Shown here one piece after another: positions 53,053-62,211 of a DNA stretch of 64,000 nucleotides. This DNA comes from CBDDBK01 sp965225715 (GTDB taxonomy: Bacteria > Bacteroidota > Bacteroidia > Cytophagales > Flammeovirgaceae). Both the position numbers and the translations under genes were made by a program. The stretch lies in the NCBI GenBank assembly GCA_965225715.1, contig CBDDBK010000002.1, positions 1 through 64,000 on the forward strand, written 5' to 3'. The notes below the pieces were generated by a model. It was not told the DNA's origin and made no database searches. It was given only the letters and a program-made list of their open reading frames with translations. Within the stretch, counting starts at the first letter, position 1. Each line of letters starts with the position of its first letter.

Positions 53053-55083
53053 ATGCACTACAATTATATTTTTATTTTATCTTATTTGCTTATTAGCCCT
53101 TTTATTTTACAAGGACAGTATAAATATGTACAATGGGCTAATAATGTTATAGAATTTTCAAGCGAGTTTTCCCAATCACACTCCTATCAATATAGAGCTA
53201 ATCAGGTTTTAGGACCACCAAATGTTATTTTTGACCATATAGCTAGCCCATGTGCTTGGTCTGCAAAAGAAAAAGATAATCCTAAAGGAGAATGGTTAAT
53301 AGTCGGATTTCAAAAGCCTCAAAGAATATCTCAAGTAATCATAAATGAAAGTTTTAACCCCGGTACAATAACAAAAATTACACTTTATGATACAGAAAAT
53401 AATGCTTATGTTTTTTTTGAACGTCATTTAAAACCTTCTAAATCAAAACCTAAATTATTTAGAGTTATCAAAACTTTAACATCTTATCGGGTAACAGCTT
53501 TAAAAGTAGAACTACAGACAAGCTGGGTAAAAGGTTGGAATCATATAGATGCTATTGGAATTTCAGAAAGTCAAGAACCCATTATTTTGAAGGTTAATAA
53601 AGTTAAAGATTTATATCCTATTAATATTGTTAGAATGGATGAAAATATTAATTCTATTTATAATGATATGTTTCCTGTTATTTCTGCTGACGGTAAAATG
53701 CTCTATTTTGATAGAAACAATCACCCTGAAAATTCATATTCTGTTTATCCAACCAATGATGATATTTGGGTTAGTAAATTAAAAAATGGACATTGGCAAA
53801 AATCTAAGCGTTTAAAAAAACCTTTAAATAATCAATACCCAAATTTTGTTTGCTCTATTAGCCCAGATGGACAATCCCTTATATTAGGTAATAATTATGG
53901 AACAAAAAAAGAAAAATTAGGTGGTGTAGCTATTAGTACAAAAAAGAAAAATATATGGTCTACACCTAAAAAACTCAATATTAAAAATTATAATCTTAAA
54001 GACCATTTCGCAGAATTTAATATGGCTGCCAATCAAAATATACTTATAATGGCTATTAATTCAACAAATAGTTATGGGGGTAAAGATTTGTATGTCAGCT
54101 TTAAAGATACTAATAATATATGGTCAGAACCTATGAACTTGGGCAAAAATATTAATACAGCTCATAACGAACTTACACCTTATTTGTCTTTTGATACTTA
54201 TACCCTTTATTTTGCTTCATTTGGACATGCGGGTTATGGAAGTAGCGATATTTTTATGAGTCACCGCTTAGACAATTCTTGGCAGAATTGGAGTATACCC
54301 GAAAACTTAGGTAATGATATTAATACACTTGAATGGGAAGCAAGTTTTGTTATAGACGCGAAATCTGAATATGCTTATTTTTGTTCTTATAAAACCCAAT
54401 ACAATCAAGGTATAGATATTTTTACCGTTAAATTACCTTCTGTTCTAAAGCCAAGTTCAGTAAGTATTGTTAAGGGACGACTTTTAAACATTAAAACAAA
54501 ACAACCCTTGAAAGGAAAAATAATGTATAGCTTGCTGCCCGAAAAATCTATTACTGGTATAGCTGAAGCTTCTTCTGATAATGGAGAATATATGGTGATA
54601 CTTCCTAATAATAATTTATATAAAATTAAAGGTACTTATAAAAATTTTTTACCTTTGTCAGAAAATATCAATCTGAGTTTGGCTGTAGATTATGAAGAAA
54701 TAATAAAAAATCTTTATTTAATACCCATAAATAAAAATAATGGAGATCAAATTGAACTGGATAATATCCTTTTTGAATTTAATAGCAATCAAATATTAGA
54801 AAAATCTATAAAAACATTACGCTATTTATTAAAATTGATGAAACAGCATTCAAAGTTAAGAATTGTTATAGAAGGACATACCGACTTTGGAGGAGATAGT
54901 AAAGTAAACTTTGAACTTTCCAAGCAAAGAGTCAATAGAGTAAAAGAGTATTTAATAGATGAGGGTATTAAAGAAAGTCGAATAAAAACGCACCCTATGG
55001 GAAGTAAATATCCTGTAACCTTAAAGAGAGATGAGATAAGCAAACAAAAAAATAGACGAGTGGAATTTAAAATTCTTAAATAA
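53053..55083 (+). CDS. PorE-like outer-membrane protein: discoidin-like, PD40 propeller and OmpA domains
   Basis: This 676-residue exported protein has a signal peptide (YIFILSYLLISPFILQGQ). A ~150-residue N-terminal domain (QVLGPPNVIFDH...WLIVGFQKPQRISQVIINES) resembles a galactose-binding/discoidin fold. PD40 beta-propeller strands follow (MFPVISADGKMLYFDR; NFVCSISPDGQSLILG; LTPYLSFDTYTLYFAS). Next is a carboxypeptidase-regulatory-like domain (about 475-545), and an OmpA peptidoglycan-binding domain ends it (IVIEGHTDFGGDSKVNFELS). PorE-type proteins link the T9SS machine to the cell wall. The usual N-terminal TPR region is replaced here, so the exact role is uncertain. Confidence 0.8.
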   Translation: MHYNYIFILSYLLISPFILQGQYKYVQWANNVIEFSSEFSQSHSYQYRANQVLGPPNVIFDHIASPCAWSAKEKDNPKGEWLIVGFQKPQRISQVIINESFNPGTITKITLYDTENNAYVFFERHLKPSKSKPKLFRVIKTLTSYRVTALKVELQTSWVKGWNHIDAIGISESQEPIILKVNKVKDLYPINIVRMDENINSIYNDMFPVISADGKMLYFDRNNHPENSYSVYPTNDDIWVSKLKNGHWQKSKRLKKPLNNQYPNFVCSISPDGQSLILGNNYGTKKEKLGGVAISTKKKNIWSTPKKLNIKNYNLKDHFAEFNMAANQNILIMAINSTNSYGGKDLYVSFKDTNNIWSEPMNLGKNINTAHNELTPYLSFDTYTLYFASFGHAGYGSSDIFMSHRLDNSWQNWSIPENLGNDINTLEWEASFVIDAKSEYAYFCSYKTQYNQGIDIFTVKLPSVLKPSSVSIVKGRLLNIKTKQPLKGKIMYSLLPEKSITGIAEASSDNGEYMVILPNNNLYKIKGTYKNFLPLSENINLSLAVDYEEIIKNLYLIPINKNNGDQIELDNILFEFNSNQILEKSIKTLRYLLKLMKQHSKLRIVIEGHTDFGGDSKVNFELSKQRVNRVKEYLIDEGIKESRIKTHPMGSKYPVTLKRDEISKQKNRRVEFKILK

Positions 55084-55202
55084 AAGACTTACACAGCAAT
55101 ATAAAAAATAATTCTACAAAAAACTATCTCAAAACTAATTACTTTAAAAATTGCTTATGGCTATAGTCCTTAAATAGAATAATCTTTCAAAAATTTAATG
55201 TC

Positions 55203-55574
55203 ATGCTAAAAGTAAAAGCTTTATATACAAAATTGTATAAGCAATTGGCTTTAATAATGGCTTTATTAGTTTTAATAAGCTCATTAGAGTTTGCTATTAA
55301 TTTGCACTTTTGCCAAGGTAGATTGGCGGACATTAGCTTCATTCAAAAAATTAAATCTTGTTGCCAGAAAAGTAACACATTAGGAAAAAAAATAGAGTTT
55401 TCCCAAGATGATATTTCTTTTTTACAAAAAACCAAAAAAAAATTTTATCTTTTATTTCTATATCTATGTAAAAAAATTAATAATCATGAAAAATTTATGC
55501 TATGCTGGAGTTATGGCTGTGATACTTTTTACCACTACAATAGCTTTGGCTCAGGGTCCCCCTATTTTGGGTGA
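55203..55574 (+). CDS. Small Cys-containing exported protein (possibly truncated)
   Basis: This 123-residue frame has an N-terminal hydrophobic helix (LALIMALLVLISSLEFAI) followed by NLHFCQG and KSCCQK, then IEFSQDD. It resembles a Bacteroidota family of small HxC...CC proteins found near metal-handling genes. The last ~40 residues overlap the start of the next gene by 89 bases and look non-native (Lys/Phe/Tyr-rich). The real C-terminus may therefore have been lost by a frameshift or truncation. Confidence 0.5.
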   Translation: MLKVKALYTKLYKQLALIMALLVLISSLEFAINLHFCQGRLADISFIQKIKSCCQKSNTLGKKIEFSQDDISFLQKTKKKFYLLFLYLCKKINNHEKFMLCWSYGCDTFYHYNSFGSGSPYFG

Positions 55575-56283
55575 TAAAGCAATTATGTTAGGCGCCAAAA
55601 GAACAATTATTAAAACCCTTAACGAAGTTAGATTTAGTTCTATAGGCATTTTTTCTAAAAGCTACTTAATGGGGCATTATTTGCCAACTTCAAATACTCT
55701 TTTTGCTATTCATTTGCCTTTTATATCTTATAATTTTAAAAATAAAAATACCGAACAATTTGATCTAAATAGCGGGCAAGACTTGGGAGATATTCAATTT
55801 TTAGGTAAATATCAGTTTTATAGAAAAGATAATATAGGCAAAACATTTAGAATAGTTGTTAAGACAATTCAAACTTTACCAACAGGAAAACGTATTGGTA
55901 TAGAAAGAATTAGTACTGGTTTATATCAAAGTTATTTTGGTATAGTAGCGGGTTATGAAAGTTTAAAATATGGCTTCTCAAATGAGTTAGGCTATAATTT
56001 TGTTCCCGATGGTATGTTTGATGTTTTAAGACATAAATTAAGTTTTGGATTACCTCTTTTAAAAGCAACTTATCCGGTCAATCAAATCAATTTATTTTTT
56101 GAATATGATAACAGTTGGTATACTCAAAATAACGATTTTCAAATACTTTATTCACAGGGTATACAATATGCAAAAGGTCGTTTTACTGTAGAAATAGCTA
56201 TTCAGTTTCCTTTAATTCAAAGTATTTCTGAAGCAAAAGAACGGGACTACAGCCTATTTTTTGGTATCAGATATATTTTTTAA
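55486..56283 (+). CDS. Outer-membrane beta-barrel-like protein
   Basis: This 265-residue protein starts from the Met at 55486 (MKNLCYAGVMAVILFTTTIALAQ), a clear signal peptide; the frame opens further upstream, but those codons are not credible. The mature part alternates hydrophobic/aromatic and polar residues (TLFAIHLPFISYNF; FIRVVVKTIQTLP-like strands) and ends in RYIF, an aromatic C-terminus typical of barrels. It resembles MetA-pathway/transporter-type barrels. A heavy-metal-associated protein gene follows 40 bases later. Confidence 0.65.
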   Translation: MKNLCYAGVMAVILFTTTIALAQGPPILGDKAIMLGAKRTIIKTLNEVRFSSIGIFSKSYLMGHYLPTSNTLFAIHLPFISYNFKNKNTEQFDLNSGQDLGDIQFLGKYQFYRKDNIGKTFRIVVKTIQTLPTGKRIGIERISTGLYQSYFGIVAGYESLKYGFSNELGYNFVPDGMFDVLRHKLSFGLPLLKATYPVNQINLFFEYDNSWYTQNNDFQILYSQGIQYAKGRFTVEIAIQFPLIQSISEAKERDYSLFFGIRYIF

Positions 56284-56323
56284 TACCTTATTTATTTAAT
56301 TATTAACCTTAAATTTACATCAA

Positions 56324-56662
56324 ATGAAAAATTTAACAACTCTTATCTATAGCATCATTTTTTTATTTATTGCTTTTCAAACAACTGCAGAATCGGATTC
56401 TAAAAAAGATCATTTCCTTATTATAGTAGAAGGTTTAGGTTGCCCTTTTTGTGCTTACGGTTTAGAAAAAAAGTTTAAAGAAATAAACGGTATTGATGAT
56501 ATAAAAATTGAAATAGAAACAGGAAAATTTACATTTAGTTTTCCGGAAGAAAAAAAGATAAGTCTTAAAACTGTTGAACAACAAGTTAAAGCAGCAGGCT
56601 ACACTCCTGTAGAGACCGAAATTAAAAGAGCTAACGGCAAGGTTGAAAAAAATAAAAAATAA
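56324..56662 (+). CDS. Exported heavy-metal-associated (HMA) domain protein
   Basis: The 112-residue protein has a signal peptide (TLIYSIIFLFIAFQTTAES). One HMA domain follows (about 30-100) with the metal-binding pair in VEGLGCPFCAYGLEKKF (Cys-x-x-Cys). KAAGYTPVE near the end is also typical. A periplasmic copper- or mercury-like metal carrier is the likely role. Together with the upstream barrel and the small Cys protein, it suggests a little metal-handling operon. Confidence 0.82.
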   Translation: MKNLTTLIYSIIFLFIAFQTTAESDSKKDHFLIIVEGLGCPFCAYGLEKKFKEINGIDDIKIEIETGKFTFSFPEEKKISLKTVEQQVKAAGYTPVETEIKRANGKVEKNKK

Positions 56663-57018
56663 TGTATTTTAATTTAAAACATTCATTTTCAATATTTTGT
56701 ATTTTAACAAATCCAAAAAAGAGCTAGATTTAAAAAAATAAAGGATAGGAAGAATGATTTCAAAAAGGTACTTTAGGTAGCAATATTGATATTTATTCTC
56801 CTATCCCATTTAAAAAATTAGTCTAAATACCGGAGCAGTTAATTAGAATCTTTTAAAACTCACACATACTAAAACCACCTCAGAACACCTAATTTTAATT
56901 ATAGCCACTTCCAACTTGAAAAAAGATTTTTAGATGGTTTAATGTATTGATATTAAAGACAAAATTTTCTCAGATAAAAATAACATTGCTATCATTTTTC
57001 TGATCAATACTAAAACCG
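56663..57018. other. Convergent intergenic region with 56-bp repeat
   Basis: This gap lies between the HMA gene and the end of parE. Just after the HMA stop, an AT-rich imperfect inverted repeat (AATGTATTTTAATTTAAAAC, then ATT) could act as a terminator. The right part holds the second copy of the 56-bp repeat. Confidence 0.5.
56938..56993 (+). repeat. 56-bp dispersed repeat, copy 2
   Basis: It aligns without gaps to 31585-31640 at about 45 of 56 positions and lies 25 bases downstream of the parE stop. The best-conserved part is the AACATTGCTATC end. Confidence 0.6.
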
Positions 57019-58884
57019 TTAGACAGCTTCTTCTATTAAGTCTTTTTCTATATTTAAGTTATTGATAATAAACTTTTGGCGCTCTGGTGTATTTTTACCC
57101 ATATAATATGTTAATAATTCTGAAATATTCATTTGTTCAATCATTTTAATGTGTTGTAAACGTGCATTTTGTCCGATAAATTGTTTGAATTCACTTGGAG
57201 ATATTTCTCCCAAGCCTTTAAAACGAGTGGTCTCAGTTTTACTTCTCAGTTTTGTCAGTTTTAGGAGAGCCTTTTGTTTTTCATCTTCGGAATAACAGTA
57301 AATCGTTTTTTGAGTATTTCTAACCCGGAATAAAGGTGTTTCCAAAATATAAACATGATTTTGACTAACCAAATCAGGAAAAAATTGAAGAAAAAAAGTG
57401 AGTAATAAAAGACGAATGTGCATACCGTCTACGTCGGCATCGGTAGCGATGATAACCTTCTTGTATCGAAGGTTTTCGATGCCATTTTCAATATTTAAAG
57501 CATGTTGAAGGAGGTTAAACTCTTCATTCTGGTAGACAATTTTTTTGTTGAGCCCAAAACAATTCAAAGGTTTACCTCTCAAACTAAATACTGCTTGGGT
57601 CCGAATATCGCGAGACTTGGTAATGCTTCCACTGGCAGAATCTCCTTCGGTAATAAAGATCATAGTTTGATCTTTTTCAGGATTTTTTTTTGGACTATTC
57701 CAATGAATTCTACAATCTCTCAATTTTTTATTGTAAATATTAGCCTTTTTGGCTCTTTCATTAGCCAATTTTTTGATGCCTGCAATCTCTTTTCGTTCTT
57801 TTTCGGCTTGTAAAATTCGTTTCTGTATGGCCTTAGCAGTTTCTGTGTTTTTATGTAAAAAATCATCTAAATGTTTTTTGACAAAATCATTAACGTAAGA
57901 TCTTATCGTCATACCATTGGGTTCTATATAATTAGAGCCTAATTTGGTTTTGGTTTGAGATTCAAAAATAGGATCTTGAACTCGAATGGCAATCGCAGTT
58001 AACAAACCCGTTTTTATGTCTGAACTATCAAAGTTTTTATTATAAAAATTTCGTAACACCTTAACTATAGCCTCTTTAAAAGCGTTTAGATGTGTTCCTC
58101 CCTGACTCGTATATTGACCATTCACAAAAGAATAGTGTTCTTCTTGATAACTATTAATATGGCTAAAAGCAATTTCTATTTCTTTATCTCTAAAATGAAT
58201 AGGCATATAAAGTGCTTGACGGGTATTAATTTTAGTATTTAAAAGATCTAAAAGTCCATTTTTTGAAAAATAAGATTTACCATTTAATATAATTTTAAGT
58301 CCCCGATTTAAGAAGGTATAAATAGCAACTTGGTCTTTAATATAATCGCTTATATATGTATAGTTTTCAAAAATATTAGGATCCGGAGTAAATTTAATGA
58401 GGGTGCCATTGGTTTCATTTGTTGCTTCTATAGGCAAATCTTGTTTCAAAAAACCTTTTTCAAAATGGGCTTCTTTTTTTTGACCTTCTCGGAAAGATAC
58501 AACTTTAAAATATTCTGATAAAGCATTTACTGCCTTAGAACCAACACCATTGAGTCCTACCGATTTTTGAAAAGCTTGATTATCGTATTTACCTCCAGTA
58601 TTAATTTTAGAAACACAATCAATAACTTTATTCAGTGGAATACCCCTGCCATAATCTCGAATATAAACTGTTTTTTCATCAATATTAATATCTATTTTTT
58701 TTCCGAAACCCATCATATATTCATCAATACAGTTATCCATAATCTCTTTGAATAACACATAAAGTCCATCGTCATTCAAAGAACCATCTCCTAATTTTCC
58801 GATATACATACCGGGACGTAATCGAATATGTTCTCGCCAATCTAAAGATTTAATTTGGGCATCTGTATAGTTATTCTCAGTCAT
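57019..58884 (-). CDS. parE: DNA topoisomerase IV subunit B
   Basis: This 621-residue ATPase subunit of a type II topoisomerase separates daughter chromosomes. The GHKL ATPase domain shows REHIRLRPGMYIGKLGDGS, FKEIMDNCIDEY and IRDYGRGIPL, with VGLNGVGSKAVNAL for ATP binding. The TOPRIM domain has FITEGDSASGSI and ATDADVDGMHIRLLLLTFF. The short length and start (SLDWREHIRLRPGMY) fit the Bacteroidota ParE type rather than GyrB. No parC gene is seen downstream within the window. Confidence 0.93.
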   Translation of the reverse strand: MTENNYTDAQIKSLDWREHIRLRPGMYIGKLGDGSLNDDGLYVLFKEIMDNCIDEYMMGFGKKIDINIDEKTVYIRDYGRGIPLNKVIDCVSKINTGGKYDNQAFQKSVGLNGVGSKAVNALSEYFKVVSFREGQKKEAHFEKGFLKQDLPIEATNETNGTLIKFTPDPNIFENYTYISDYIKDQVAIYTFLNRGLKIILNGKSYFSKNGLLDLLNTKINTRQALYMPIHFRDKEIEIAFSHINSYQEEHYSFVNGQYTSQGGTHLNAFKEAIVKVLRNFYNKNFDSSDIKTGLLTAIAIRVQDPIFESQTKTKLGSNYIEPNGMTIRSYVNDFVKKHLDDFLHKNTETAKAIQKRILQAEKERKEIAGIKKLANERAKKANIYNKKLRDCRIHWNSPKKNPEKDQTMIFITEGDSASGSITKSRDIRTQAVFSLRGKPLNCFGLNKKIVYQNEEFNLLQHALNIENGIENLRYKKVIIATDADVDGMHIRLLLLTFFLQFFPDLVSQNHVYILETPLFRVRNTQKTIYCYSEDEKQKALLKLTKLRSKTETTRFKGLGEISPSEFKQFIGQNARLQHIKMIEQMNISELLTYYMGKNTPERQKFIINNLNIEKDLIEEAV

Positions 58885-58971
58885 TTCTAAAAGTAGTGTG
58901 CGGTTGCTTTTTAATTAAATTCTTAATTTTGGTTAAAATAAATCGGCTTGTAAATTTTAAAAAATGAAGTG

Positions 58972-58979
58972 CAAATTTA
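58972..58979 (-). promoter_or_regulatory. Candidate -7 promoter box for parE
   Basis: TAAATTTG on the minus strand fits the Bacteroidota -7 consensus TAnnTTTG and lies ~88 bases upstream of the start. No TTG -33 element sits at the ideal distance, so this is tentative. Confidence 0.3.
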
Positions 58980-59150
58980 CAATAATTACAAATCATGCAT
59001 TGGAAAATTACAAATGATTTTAATTAAATTATAAATCGTCGAAAGCAGCTATTATTCTCATAGCAAAAATCAAAAGATTATTAAATTTTAATTTATTCTA
59101 AAAAAAACTTGAAGTATTTCTAAATAAGATAGTATCATTTTTTTTTTATT

Positions 59151-59158
59151 TACTTTTG
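59151..59158 (+). promoter_or_regulatory. Candidate -7 promoter box for susC
   Basis: TACTTTTG matches the Bacteroidota -7 consensus TAnnTTTG and would give a leader of about 55 bases. A well-placed -33 TTG is not evident. Confidence 0.4.
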
Positions 59159-59220
59159 TTAAATTTTTTGATATTATATTATTTTCTCAGTTTTAATTTA
59201 TACAATCTAATTTATTTAAT

Positions 59221-62181
59221 ATGAAACAATTTTTATTTTTATTCATAAGTCTATGTCTTTGTCTGACCACTTATGCCCAAGAACGAACTTTGTCTGGTAC
59301 CGTTAGAAGTGAAGATGGTACAACTCTTATTGGCGCTAGTGTTGTTATTAAAGGCACTACAGAAGGCACCGTGACTAATATTGATGGTCAATATAAATTA
59401 ACGGTTGATCAAAATGCAACTGCTCTTGAAGTAAGTTATATTGGTTATTTAAATCAAACAGTAGCCATAGGTGAAGCCAATGTATATGATATTGTTCTGC
59501 AAGCAGATGTCTCTAATTTGGATGAAGTTGTTGTAACAGGTTTAGCAAGTTCGGTAAAACGAAGTAATCTTGCTCATGCCATAGGGGTTATTCCAGCTGC
59601 AGATTTAGCTGGTGTAACAACTCAGCAGCACTTAGGTAGTGCTTTATACGGGAAGTTTAAAGGTGTGAACATTGTAGCTTCTTCCGGAGCGCCAGGAGGT
59701 GGTGTTTCAGTACGTTTAAGAGGTTTGACTTCTATCAATGGTACTTCTCAACCATTATATATTATCGATGGTATTTATGCTGATAATTCATCTTTTGCTA
59801 ATGGGAACAATTTTGTTTCGGCAGCAGGAGCCGGTGGATCAGCTTCTAATCAAGAAGATCCTTCAAATAGAATTTCCGATTTAGACCCCGAAGATATTGA
59901 AAGCATAGAAGTTTTAAAAGGTGCTTCAGCAGCTGCAATCTATGGTTCTCGGGCTTCTGGTGGTGTTATCATTATAACAACTAAAAAAGGAAAAGCAGGA
60001 GAAACAAAAATTAACTTTTCCCAATCAATTGGTTTCACAAATCAATTAAAAAAATTGGGCGTACGTCAATGGAATGCTAGTCGTGTAGAAGAAGGTTTTG
60101 GAGCCGATCAAGTACCTGTATACAATGCAGCGGTCGCAGCAGGTCAAATTTTTAATTATGAAGATGAACTTTATGGCAATACAGGTGCGCTTTATAATAC
60201 CCGTTTAAGTGTTAGCGGTGGAAATGAAAAAACAACTTTCTTTGCTGCTTTTACAAGAAAAGACGAAGAAGGTATAGTTACTAATACAGGCTACCGAAAA
60301 ACATCTGCTCGTCTAAATTTGACTCATCAAGTTGCTAAATTTATAGATTTTACTTTATCAACTAACTATATTCAAGCTTCTGCAGATCGTGGATTTTTTA
60401 ATAATGATAACAGCGGCACAACTTTAGGTATTTCTTATATTTCTACACCTTCTTGGGCTAATCTTTTTCCAGATGCCGATGGTAATTATCCCAATAACCC
60501 TTATGCATCTTCTAATTTCTTACAAACAGCCAATCAAGTTACCAATAATGAATTGGTTAATAGATTTATAGCTGGTGGAACTATTAATGCTAAAATTTAT
60601 AATACCAGTAAATCAGGATTAAAATTAGTAGTCCAAGGTGGTATAGATTATTACGGTTTAACAACAAGTCAAATTTTTCCTCGTACCCTTCAATTTCAAA
60701 AAAATGGAAATGGTACAAATGGAGCCTCTATTCAAGGTAATAATGTCATAAGAAATAGTAATATACAGGCATTTTTAGTAAGTACTTATAACCCTACTTC
60801 AAGCCTTAATTTTATAACTCAAGCAGGGTTGATCAGTTTAAATTTTAATACCAATTCAATATTTACTATAGCAAGTCAACTAATAGGATCTCAAACAAAT
60901 ATAGATCAATCTGGATCTTCTTCTCCCCAACAAACCCGAATAGAACAACAGGATTTGGGATTTTTTATTCAAGAAGAGGTTAACTGGGACGATAAACTAT
61001 TAGTTACTTTGGGAATCAGAGGTGACAGATCGACTAACAATGGAGATGAAAATCAATTTTATTATTTTCCTAAAGCCTCTGTTGCTGTTAACTTAAGCGA
61101 GTTTACATTTTGGGATGGTATTAAACCAACTTTTAATCAATTTAAATTGCGTTTTGCTTTTGGACAAGCCGGACAATTTGCCAGAGCTGGTGCTAAATTT
61201 ACAATTTTTAATAATAATTTAATAGATGGCAATGCAGGTATTATTATAGATAATACTTTAGGTAATGCAAATATAGAGCCTGAAAGACAAAGTGAAATTG
61301 AATTTGGATTTGATTTAGGAATAGTCAACAATTTTGCCAATCTTGATGCTACCTATTATATTAAAGACGTTACCGATTTGCTTTTAAATGCTAATTTGCC
61401 CACTTCTACAGGTTTTTCTCAACAAGTTACTAATGCTGCTGAGCTCAGAAATGAAGGTATTGAAATTGGTTTAAAACTTAACTTAGTCCGAAATAAGGAT
61501 TGGCTTTGGGAAAGCCGTTTTTCTTGGTGGCGTAATACTGCTACGGTCACAAGATTAGATGTACCAACTTTTAATACAGGTGCTTTTGGCGCAACTTTAG
61601 GAACTTTCCGACTCGAAGAGGGTAAAAGCGCTACTCAAATTGTGGGTATACAAGAAGGTAGTGATGAATTAACCGTTTTTGGAGATGCAACACCCGACTA
61701 TCAGCTAAGCTGGCAAAATACATTAAGTTATAAAGGCATAGAGTTTTTTATGCTTTGGCATACCAAACAAGGTAGCAGTAATGTAAACTTGAGCACACTT
61801 TTGAGTGACTTATCCAATACAAGTGCTGATTATGATGAGACAAACTTAGATCCTACAGGAAATTTAAATAATGGAGATTATCGTAAATCTCGTTTAGGAA
61901 CTTCAGCAGATGTTTTTGTAGAAGATGCTAGCTATATCCGTTTAAGAGAAGTTGGTTTGTTTTACAATATCCCTAAGCCATCACTTGAAAAAGCCTTTAA
62001 AAATGTGGTAAAAAGAATAAAAGTAGGTGTTTCAGCCTATAATTTGCTCAACTTTTTTGATTATAACAGCTATGACCCTGAAGTATCCAACTTTGGAAGC
62101 GATGCCTTATCTTCCGGCGTAGAGGTAACACCATTTCCTTCTGCCAAAAGGTTTTTCTTTCATTTTAATATAACTTTCTAA
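59221..62181 (+). CDS. SusC/RagA-family TonB-linked outer-membrane protein
   Basis: This 986-residue nutrient importer has a signal peptide (MKQFLFLFISLCLCLTTYAQ). The carboxypeptidase-D-like N-terminal domain is typical (LSGTVRSEDGTTLIGASVVIKG...GQYKLTV). The plug domain holds SVRLRGLTSINGTSQPLYIIDG and DIESIEVLKGASAAAIYGSR. The 22-strand barrel extends to the aromatic terminus FHFNITF. It takes up glycans or peptides with its SusD partner, powered by TonB/ExbBD. The nearest substrate clue would be further genes beyond the window. susD follows 30 bases later. Confidence 0.95.
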   Translation: MKQFLFLFISLCLCLTTYAQERTLSGTVRSEDGTTLIGASVVIKGTTEGTVTNIDGQYKLTVDQNATALEVSYIGYLNQTVAIGEANVYDIVLQADVSNLDEVVVTGLASSVKRSNLAHAIGVIPAADLAGVTTQQHLGSALYGKFKGVNIVASSGAPGGGVSVRLRGLTSINGTSQPLYIIDGIYADNSSFANGNNFVSAAGAGGSASNQEDPSNRISDLDPEDIESIEVLKGASAAAIYGSRASGGVIIITTKKGKAGETKINFSQSIGFTNQLKKLGVRQWNASRVEEGFGADQVPVYNAAVAAGQIFNYEDELYGNTGALYNTRLSVSGGNEKTTFFAAFTRKDEEGIVTNTGYRKTSARLNLTHQVAKFIDFTLSTNYIQASADRGFFNNDNSGTTLGISYISTPSWANLFPDADGNYPNNPYASSNFLQTANQVTNNELVNRFIAGGTINAKIYNTSKSGLKLVVQGGIDYYGLTTSQIFPRTLQFQKNGNGTNGASIQGNNVIRNSNIQAFLVSTYNPTSSLNFITQAGLISLNFNTNSIFTIASQLIGSQTNIDQSGSSSPQQTRIEQQDLGFFIQEEVNWDDKLLVTLGIRGDRSTNNGDENQFYYFPKASVAVNLSEFTFWDGIKPTFNQFKLRFAFGQAGQFARAGAKFTIFNNNLIDGNAGIIIDNTLGNANIEPERQSEIEFGFDLGIVNNFANLDATYYIKDVTDLLLNANLPTSTGFSQQVTNAAELRNEGIEIGLKLNLVRNKDWLWESRFSWWRNTATVTRLDVPTFNTGAFGATLGTFRLEEGKSATQIVGIQEGSDELTVFGDATPDYQLSWQNTLSYKGIEFFMLWHTKQGSSNVNLSTLLSDLSNTSADYDETNLDPTGNLNNGDYRKSRLGTSADVFVEDASYIRLREVGLFYNIPKPSLEKAFKNVVKRIKVGVSAYNLLNFFDYNSYDPEVSNFGSDALSSGVEVTPFPSAKRFFFHFNITF

Positions 62182-62211
62182 ATATTTTAATCTTTTAAAA
62201 ATATATACAAT

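Larger units (their letters stand above)
58885..59220. other. Divergent intergenic region between parE and susC
   Basis: The 336-base AT-rich gap carries one -7-like box for each direction (58972-58979 for parE, 59151-59158 for susC). No other feature was found. Confidence 0.5.
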
